64,000 nucleotides of DNA from Aureococcus anophagefferens (lineage: Eukaryota > Sar > Pelagophyceae > Pelagomonadales > Pelagomonadaceae): assembly GCF_000186865.1 (NCBI RefSeq), contig NW_008705571.1, positions 1,250,465 through 1,314,464 on the forward strand, given 5' to 3'. The position numbers and the translations under genes were made by a program. Of this stretch, positions 1-8,500 are shown piece after piece (the stretch's first letter is position 1; every line of letters starts with the position of its first letter). A model generated the notes under the pieces. It was not told the DNA's origin, searched no databases, and saw only the letters and a list, made by a program, of their open reading frames with translations.

Positions 1-1383
1 GGCACGGGCTGCTCCCTCGCCGTGGCCGCGGGCCGCGTGTCCTTCGTCTTCGGCCTCGTCGGGCCGAGCCTGCCCGTCGACACGGCCTGCTCGGCGTCGC
101 TCGTGGCGCTCCACGTCGGCGCCGCGGCGCTCGGCGCGCGCGAATGCGCGCGCTGCGTCGTCGCGGGCGAGGGGCTCCTCGAGGCCGCCGTCTTCGAGGC
201 CTTCGCCGCCGCGGGCATGCTGTCGCCCCTCGGCCGCTGCCACGCCTTCGACGCGCGGGCCGACGGCTACTGCCGCGGCGAGGGCGGCGTCGCGGCGCGC
301 CTCGCGTTCGGGCCGGGAACGGTCGACGCGCGCGCCGCGGCGGTCCGGCAGGACGGCGCGAGCGCGAGCCTCACGGCGCCGAACGGCACGTCGCAGCGCC
401 GCCTGCTGCGCGTCGTCCTCGACCGCGCCGCCGTCGCGCCCGCGTCCCTCGAGGCCCACGGCACGGGCACCGCGCTCGGCGACCCCGTCGAGGTCGGCGC
501 CGCGGCCGCCGCGCTCGCGGGGGGGTCGGGTCGCCGCCTCGTCTCGTCCGTCAAGGCGAACTTGGGCCACGCGGAACCCGCCGCCGCCGCCTCGGGCTTC
601 GCGCTGCTCGTCGCGACGTCCCTTTTGAGCGCGCGCGCGGCGCCGAACGCGCGCCTCCGGCGGCTGAACACGCACCTCGTGCCCATCGCGGCGCCCGAGC
701 GGGCCGCGCTGGTCCTCGGGTCGGAGGAAGCGCCGCCGTCGGGCATCGCGCGAGCCACGTCCGGCAACCTGAGCTCCTTCGGATTTAGCGGCACGATCGC
801 GCACGCGAATTTCGGCGTCGACGGCGACGCGAGCCGCGGCCGCGGACGCGACTCGTTCGGAGCGTCGCTGTTCCGCGCGCAGCTGCCGCTGCAATCGCTC
901 CAGTTCCAGGGTGCGGTGCTGTCTTCGTGTGCGAGCACGCCCAACAGTCGTACGCTTCTGTCTCCTGACGATGACCGCGTTCGAACGCCGCTGTCCTGGC
1001 GGAGCATCGGCTCATGGCCGCTGTACGTGGGTACCGTCCTCGTTGAGTTGCAACAGCGTCTCATGACGCTCGACGTCGCGCTCCTGCATCCTCTGCGGCG
1101 CATCCCATCAGCGCGCGCCCCGACGACGCGACGCGAGAGGACGGCGCCTCGCGTCTTGTTCCTCCACGGCATGGACACCTACGGCGAGTTCCAGGCTCGT
1201 TTGCTGGACTGCCAGGGATGGTCGAGAGCCGCCGAGTGGGTCACGACGAGCGCTCCTCACCGAGGCGCTGACTTCTCCGGAGGAGCCGGCGGCGTCTCGC
1301 TGCGAGCTCGATTCGGATACGAGCCGGGACGGTCGCGGTCCTGGCGGCTCATCTCCGAGTACTCGGTGACAAGCAAGAGCTAG
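1..1383 (+). CDS. PKS segment: ketosynthase (partial) plus N-terminal half of FSH1 hydrolase domain, ends at in-frame TAG
   Basis: Translation starts at base 1 inside a KS domain, so the beginning of the gene is outside the window. All three KS catalytic elements are present: DTACSAS (nucleophile Cys), EAHGTGT (His) and the Lys/His in KANLGHAE. The domain ends at SSFGFSGTIAHA near base 815. A linker of lower GC follows, then the start of an alpha/beta hydrolase of the FSH1 type (VLFLHGMDTYGEF near 1155). The frame hits TAG at 1381-1383 and continues open in the same frame afterwards. The second copy of this sequence, near 20885, has CAG there. This may be the 3' part of a pseudogene exon rather than a true C-terminus. 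Confidence 0.7.
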   Translation, partial: GTGCSLAVAAGRVSFVFGLVGPSLPVDTACSASLVALHVGAAALGARECARCVVAGEGLLEAAVFEAFAAAGMLSPLGRCHAFDARADGYCRGEGGVAARLAFGPGTVDARAAAVRQDGASASLTAPNGTSQRRLLRVVLDRAAVAPASLEAHGTGTALGDPVEVGAAAAALAGGSGRRLVSSVKANLGHAEPAAAASGFALLVATSLLSARAAPNARLRRLNTHLVPIAAPERAALVLGSEEAPPSGIARATSGNLSSFGFSGTIAHANFGVDGDASRGRGRDSFGASLFRAQLPLQSLQFQGAVLSSCASTPNSRTLLSPDDDRVRTPLSWRSIGSWPLYVGTVLVELQQRLMTLDVALLHPLRRIPSARAPTTRRERTAPRVLFLHGMDTYGEFQARLLDCQGWSRAAEWVTTSAPHRGADFSGGAGGVSLRARFGYEPGRSRSWRLISEYSVTSKS

Positions 1384-2520
1384 GCGGAGATGTTCGCCCG
1401 AATTCGCCGCGCGACGGACGCGAGCGCCGACGAGTACGGGCTACTGGGCGACTGGGCCGCTTCAGTCGATCTCGTCGTTCGCGCCGCGACCGAGCAAGCT
1501 CCCCTGGACGGCATCGCCGGCATCAGCGAGGGCGGTACGGTGGGCGCGATCCTCTTCTCGCAGCATCTCCGCGGCGAGGTCTACCTCGGCAGCGGCTACC
1601 GGGGACGGCTGGTCCTGACGTTCTGCGCGCTGACGTCGCCCGCGCATTCTCGCATGTACGCGGACCCGATGCCGTGCCTCGCGAGCCTCCATCTGACGGG
1701 AGACACGGACACCGCGGACGTCTGGCACATGGGTGGACAGACGGCGGCGCTGTTTGGCCCGTGGTCGGGCGTGGGCCACTTTCGCGGCGGGCACAAGCTC
1801 CCGAGGCTGAGCGACGCGTTGAGTCGCACCGTGGACGAGCTGCGCGAGCAGAGCTTCGGGCTGAGCGTTCTTCGACGACGGCATCGCTTCGTTCCGTCTC
1901 GTTCGAGCAATGGAACGAGCATCCCGACATGTCGGGCTCGACCGTTGATCGAGGTTGCGGCGCCTGTCCGCGTCTCCGTGCGGGCGACGGCGACGACGGT
2001 GCGTGCGCATTGGCGAGGCAAGGGCGTGCTTCATGTGGAGGTCTCAGCACAGCTTGATGCCTTGGATGTTGTCCAGAAGCACGCTACGTGTCACGCAGTC
2101 GTCTTGGCATGCAGTTCGCGAGTCGCCGAGAATCCGGGCGCGATACGAGACTTCTCCGAGCCAGTCGTGTCCGTGCTCACGGGGCGCGCGGCTTCCATGG
2201 ACGTCGCACGAGCAGCCGACTGGCTGGTCGCGACGCGGGCTCACATTGGTCGTTGGTCGCTCGCGGAACGCGGCCCGAGCTCCGTCGGCTTCGACTCGGC
2301 AGACGCGGCTCGGCTGCTTGGCGAGTGCACGACGATGCTGGCCTCCGTCGGCGTCATCGGCGCTCGCAACACGCTCGTGTCGATGCGCGCTGAATGTCAG
2401 GAGAGCTTTCATCCGAACGACGTGGTCGCGCGACTAAAAGAGACGGTGACCGTTTGCGCGATGCGCGGCGCTCGCTTCTGCGCGAGCGGCGTCGTCTTCG
2501 GGCGCGGCAGTGCCGTGCTG
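1049..2520 (+). repeat. Long direct repeat, copy 1 (FSH1 hydrolase-crotonase block)
   Basis: About 1.47 kb aligns without gaps to 20553-22024 at a constant offset of 19504 bases; I estimate roughly 97% identity by eye. The differences I read are mostly transitions. The unit encodes the FSH1-like hydrolase and the first degenerate crotonase domain. It is a recent internal duplication, or a pair kept similar by gene conversion. Confidence 0.9.
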
Positions 2521-5500
2521 CCAATCGCATGGGCGTTTTCCGCTGTGACATGGCGTCGCGGCGGCATCGTCCGCGTTCAAAGCTCGCAACAACTCGTCCA
2601 AGGTCTCGCAACGTGGTCTCGCGCCGCGGCGATCGTCGTCGAGCTCGATGGGAGCGAAGAGATCTCAGCACGGCCATCTGTTCCTATGCTCGCCGTAGTC
2701 GGATTCGCTGCTCTTTGGCGTTGCGACTGCGTCGTCGGGGTCGGAAGAATTCACGGTGCCGACCGCAGGGCCATTTCTCAGTCCGCTGCGACTAGGGCAA
2801 TTCATGCCTACACGGAAGCACTTCTCACGACTCGTGACTCGACAGCGCTGGCCGCATCCGTTCGTCGTCTCGTGGAGCATACCAGCAAGCGATTCATTTC
2901 CAAGCCGGCCTTGAGCATGACCCTCCAAGACCACACGTTGCGCGTCAAAGCCGACGGAGACTCGGCCGCCTTGAGCGTCATCCTGATGATGAGCGATCGA
3001 GCTGGAATCAGGGCGTCTCTCGACAACCGCGATGCTCCACGCCCCCGCTACCAGCAGCCGGGCTCGTCGCTTTCTCTGACGTGTCGATACAGCACGCTCG
3101 CGTCGTCCCACGCGGGTCGCGCGGCTTGGGTCGCGCTGCTGCTTCGGCCGACGAGCGACTTGGGCATGCCCCGGCTCGTCGTGCACATGTCGTGCGACGA
3201 GCCTGGAATCGTGACGCTGGAGCTGAACGACCCTTCGACTTTGAACGCGATGACGCCGGAGCTGCTGCTGGGTCTGTCGTTCTCGGTTCGCGCGGCGCTC
3301 CTACACGAGAGCGCGCGCGGCCTCGTGCTCCAGGCCGCGGGTCCCCACTTCTGTACGGGCGGGCGGTACGATGCGGCGTCCCAGGGCAAGGTCCCGCAGT
3401 GGGTCCACGGGAGCGGGCTCGTGCTCGACCGGATTCGGACCGCGCCGCTGCGGTCGACGTCCGTGCTGCACGGAGCGTCCATCGGCGGGGGCCTCCTGCT
3501 CGGCCTCGCCGCGGACCGTCGCGTGTGTACTCCGAGAGCAGTGCTCCGGCTCGGCGTCGCTCCTCACGGCCTGAGCCCCATCGTCCGGGCGACGGACGCG
3601 GTCCCGCGGACGGTCGGCTACGGAGTCGCGGCCCAGATGTACCTCGCGGACCACGAGCTGGATGCACAGCAGGCGCTCGCGTCCGGCTGCGTCCACCGCA
3701 TCTCGTCGGACGCGGGGACGGCGAGGCGCTTCGCGCGTCGGGGCGCGTCGGCGAGCGGTCGGACCGTCGAAGCGACGGACACCCGTCTCATCCAGGAGAC
3801 GCTGCTCAACGGCGAGGCGAGCGGCGCCGTGAGCGAAGCGCTGTTCGTCATGCTGCTGCGCCGGGCGGCGCCGCGGAGGAGTTTGACGACTGTCACATCC
3901 CCCGAGGCGAGCGCGCCCGGCTCGCCGCCGTCGTCGCCCATCGTCGCGCCCCTCCTGTCGCCCGTCGTCCCCGCCCTGGGTCCGGCCGCGGACGAGCGCA
4001 TCGCCATGCTCGTCGAGAAGGTCGTCGGGTCGGCGGTGCACCGCGGGACGCCGCTCCTCGACGCCGGCGTCGATTCCCTCGCGGCCGCGGACCTCGCCCG
4101 GGCCCTGGGCGCGGAGTTCGGCGCGGCGCTCCCCGCGACGCTCCTCTTCGACCACCCGACCGTCGCGGCGTTGGCCGACGCCGTCGCCCCGCCCGCCGCC
4201 GACGCCGCGCCCCCGCGCGCGCGGACCGCGGCGCTCGCGCCGCGCGGCCGCCCGCTCGTCGCCGTCGCCGTCGGCCGCGGCGGCGTCCGGACGCTCGCCA
4301 TGGACCGGCCCGAGGCGCTCAACGGCGCCCGGGGCATGGAGGCCGCGCTGGCGGCGGCGCTGCGCGAGGCCTTCGCGGACCGGGGCTGCCGGAGCGCCGT
4401 CGTCACGGGCGCGGGCGACGTCTACTTCGTCGCGGACCATCGGAACAACGACGACTTCGGCCCGTCGACGCGGCGCCGCCACGCGACCCGCGGCTGCCTC
4501 GCGCCCTTCTTCGACGCCTTCCTCACGGCGCCGAAGCCCCTCGTCGCCGCGCTCAACGGGCGCGCCTACGGCGCCGGGGCCACGGCCGCGACGCTCTGCG
4601 ACGTCGTGCTCGGCGCGCCGCGCGCCGCGCTCGCGTTCCCCTTCCGCCGCTGGCGCGTCGTCCCCGAGGGCGCCGCGTCGGTCCACGTGGCGCGCCTCGT
4701 CGGCGCGGCGCGCGCGAGCGCGCTCCTCCGGGACGGCGGTGCCGCGCGCGACGGCCTCGTCGACGCGCGGCGCGTCGACGCCGCGGCCGCCGTCGCGCGC
4801 GGCCTCGCCGCGCGGCGCCTGCCCGTCGTCGGGGCCGCGCCCGAGGGGCTCGCGGACTACGGCGCGACCTGCGCCTGCGAGCTCGAGGCCCTGGGCCTCG
4901 CCTTCGCCGGCGGGCCCCACGCGGCCGCGTGCGTCGACTTCTTCGGAAATCGGCTCGCGACGAGCGACTGGCGGCTCCTCGCGCTCCGCGGGCCGCTCCA
5001 GGCGACGCTCCTGGACGTCCCGGGCGAGCCGGCGCTCGACGCCGAGGTGCGCCGCTGGGGCGTCGCGGCGTCGGCGCTGATATCTCCGCGGGACGCGCGC
5101 CGCGTCGCCGGCGCGCTCCGGGCGCCGCGGAGCGCCGAGCCCCGCCGCGCGCTCGGCGCGACGGGCGCGCCGCGGAGGGCGGCGGGCCACGCCGTCGCCG
5201 CGTCCTGCGTCGTGCTGCCCGGGGGCCTGGCGTCGCCGGCCTTCGTGGTCTCGCGCCTCTCGGCGCCCGCGGCGGTGCCGGCGGCGCGCTGGGCCGCGGC
5301 GCCGGGCGCCGCGGCCTACGGGAGCTTCGTCGTCCATCACGAGCTCGGCGCGGACGACGGCGCCATGCGCGTCGCCGAGGCGCGGGCCGCCGACGCCCAC
5401 CAGCGGCTCCTCGGCGCCGTCGGCGCCGCCGCGCTGCGGCGCGCGGCGCCCTTCCGCGGCGACGTCGCCGTCTACGTCGCCGCGTCGTCGCGGACCGCGG

Positions 5501-8500
5501 GGTCGCCGGGGGCGCGCCGCCCGGTCGACGCCTTCGCCGCGACGTCCGACTCGGCGGCCGTGCTCTGCGGCCGCCTCTCCTTCGCGCTGGGCCTCCGGGG
5601 CGCCTGCGCGGCCCTCGACACCGCGTGCTCGGGCTTCCTCGTCGCGCTCCACGTCGCGCTGGGCCTCCTCGGCGGCGCCGGCCGCGCCGCCGCCTGCGGC
5701 GTCTCCGTCCTCGAGGCGTCGGCGGGCGCCGCGACGGCGGCGGCGGGCATGCTCTCGCGGACGGGCCGGTGCCGGACCTTCGACGGCGCCGCGGACGGCT
5801 TCGCGAGGGCCGAGGGCGCCGCGGCGCACGTCCTCGACGGCGGCGGCGACGTTCCCACCTTCGCGACGGCCGTGCGCCAGGACGGCCGCAGCGCGAGCCT
5901 CACGGCGCCCAACGGGGCCGCGCAGCGCGACCTCCTCGCGGCGGTCTCCGCGGAGGCTTCGACCGCGCTCGAGGCCCACGGCACGGGCACGGCCCTCGGC
6001 GACCCCGTCGAGGTCGGCGCGGCGACGCGCGCCCTCGGCGGCGCGCGCTTCTCCGCCGTCAAGGCCACGCTCGGCCACCTCGAGGCCGCCGCCGCCGCCG
6101 CGGGCGTCGCCGCGGCGACGCGCGCGCTCCGAGCCACGCTCGACCAGGGGAACCGCGCGCTCCGCGCGGCCAACGCGCACCTGTCGTCCTTCGAGGCGGC
6201 GGCCTTCGCCGTCGACGCCGCGCCGAACGGCGGCGACCGCGGCCGCCTGAGCTCCTTCGGCTTCAGCGGCACCATCGCGCACGCGGTCCTTCGCCGGCGA
6301 AGCGCGCCGACCGCGGCGGCGGCGCCCGGGTCGCTCGTCCGCCGGCGCGTCGGCGCGGTCCTGGCGCCGCCCGCGGCCCCGACGGCGCTCGTCGCGGCGC
6401 GGCGCGCCCACGCCGCCCACGTCGTCGCCGGGACCGCGCTCTGGCCGGCCGTCGCCTACGTGGAATTGGCGCTCCGCGGCGCCGCGGCGCTCGTCTCCGT
6501 CGCGTTCCTCCGGCCGCTCGCGGCGTCGAAGCGCCTCGAGTGGCGCGGCGACGGCGCGTCCTTCGCGCTGGCCGAGGGCGACGCCATCGTCGCCGCGGGA
6601 ATGTTTTCCGGGACCCGTCGTGCGCGAGGCCGGGCCCGCGCGCCGCGGCGGACCTTCGGCGCGCCCGTTTGGCCCGCCGCCGCGACGCGGCGGCCCTTCG
6701 TCGCCGCGCGACTCGCAGCTCCCACGCACCGCCGATCTCCGAAGCCGCCGTCGCTGGCCCGGCGGGTCGCCGCGGCGTCGAAATTTTTCGAGGCCGCGCG
6801 GCGCGTCCGACCAACCGGCGCGTCCCCGCGAGACCTCGCCGACGCCGCGGCCCGGGCCAGCGGTCGACGGCTCCCGTCGCGCAAGATCGACGCCCTCGCG
6901 CCGCTGCCGCGCGCGCGGCTCGCCGCGGCCGCGCGGCCGAAGCCCGTCGTTCGCGCCTCGAAGAAGAAACTGCCGATTTCAACCCCGAAGACTCGGCGAA
7001 ACGCCCAGCGCCCAGACGCCGCCGTCCGGGCGGCCGCGGTGGACGTGCTCGGGACGAGCGTCTCCTGGGACGCGCCCATCTTCCAGCAGGGCCTCGACAG
7101 CGTGTCCGCGGCGGAGTTCTCGCGCGTCCTCGGCGACCGATTGGGCTCCGCGGTCCCCGCGACGCTCCTCTTCGACCACCCGACGGTCCGCGACGCGTCC
7201 CGCGCCGTCGCGGGCGCCGCGGCGCCGGAAAACGAATGTTCACAAGCACCGGTCCGCCCGGTGTCTTCGCCGGCGTCGAGCCGGACCGAGGTCGCGCGCG
7301 CGCGCCACCGCTGCGAACGCGACCACGGCGAGCTCGCGGCGCGATGCCTCGCCGCGGCCGGGCGCGTGCCCTCGGCGCGCTGGGACGTCGCCGCCGGCGG
7401 CGACGCGGCGACCTACGGGTCCTTCGTCCGACTCCGCGCGGACGCGGGCGGCCTCGTCGGTCGCCTCGAGGCGGCGGCGATGAGCCCGGCGGCCGCGGTC
7501 GCGCTCGGTCGCGCGGTCGAGCTCCGGCCGGCGGCGCCCTCGGTCGCCGTGTTCCTCGGCGCCGGGGCGACGCTCGGAGCGACGACCGGCGGGGCGAACA
7601 TGCCTCTCTCCGTCTTCTCCGGCACGTCGGCGGCGCTCTCCGTGGCCTCGGGCCGCGTGTCCCACGCGCTCGGCCTCGTCGGCCCCGCGGTGTCGCTCGA
7701 CACGGCCTGCTCGTCGTCGCTCGTCGCGGTGCACCTCGCGGCGGGGTGCCTGCGGCGGCGGGAGGCCGCGTCGGCCCTGGCCATGGGCGTCAGCGTCCTC
7801 GACGAGGCGGTGACGCTCGCCTTCTCCGCCGCGGGGATGCTGTCGCCGCGCGGGCGGTGCCACGCGTTCGACGGCCGCGCCGACGGCTACTGCCGCGGCG
7901 AGGGCTGCGGCGCGTTCGTGCTCGCGTTGGACGTTTCGGAGGTGACGCTCGGCGCGTCGGCGGTGCAGCAGGACGGCGCCAGCGCGAGCCTCACGGCGCC
8001 GAACGGGACGTCGCAGCGGCGGCTGCTGCTCGCGGTGGCCGGTCATGGAAAGACGCTCGAGGCCCACGGGACGGGGACGGCGCTCGGCGATCCGATCGAG
8101 GTCGGCGCCGCCGCGGCGGCCCTGGACGCGCCGGCCTGCGCGTCGATCAAGGGCAACGTGGGCCACCTCGAGGCGTCGGCGGCCGCGTCGGCGCTCGCGG
8201 CGCTCCTCGCGGTGCCGCTGCGACTGTCCCGCGCCGTCGGGAACGCCCCGCTCCGGCGCTTGAACGCGCACCTCGAGGCGACGATCGCGTCCCGAGCGCT
8301 GCACCTCGCCGTCGGGCTCGCGCCGCGCGCGGCCGAAGCCGGCCGCGCGAGCTCGTTCGGCTTCAGCGGCACCATCGCGCACGCCCGGCTGGTCGCGCCG
8401 CGGCCGGAGCGGCGCACGGCGACGGAATCCGCCTTTCGCGGCGCGCGCGCGGTCGTCGCCGCCGCGAGCGCGCCCGCGGGGCGCCTCGGCTCGCGCCGAG

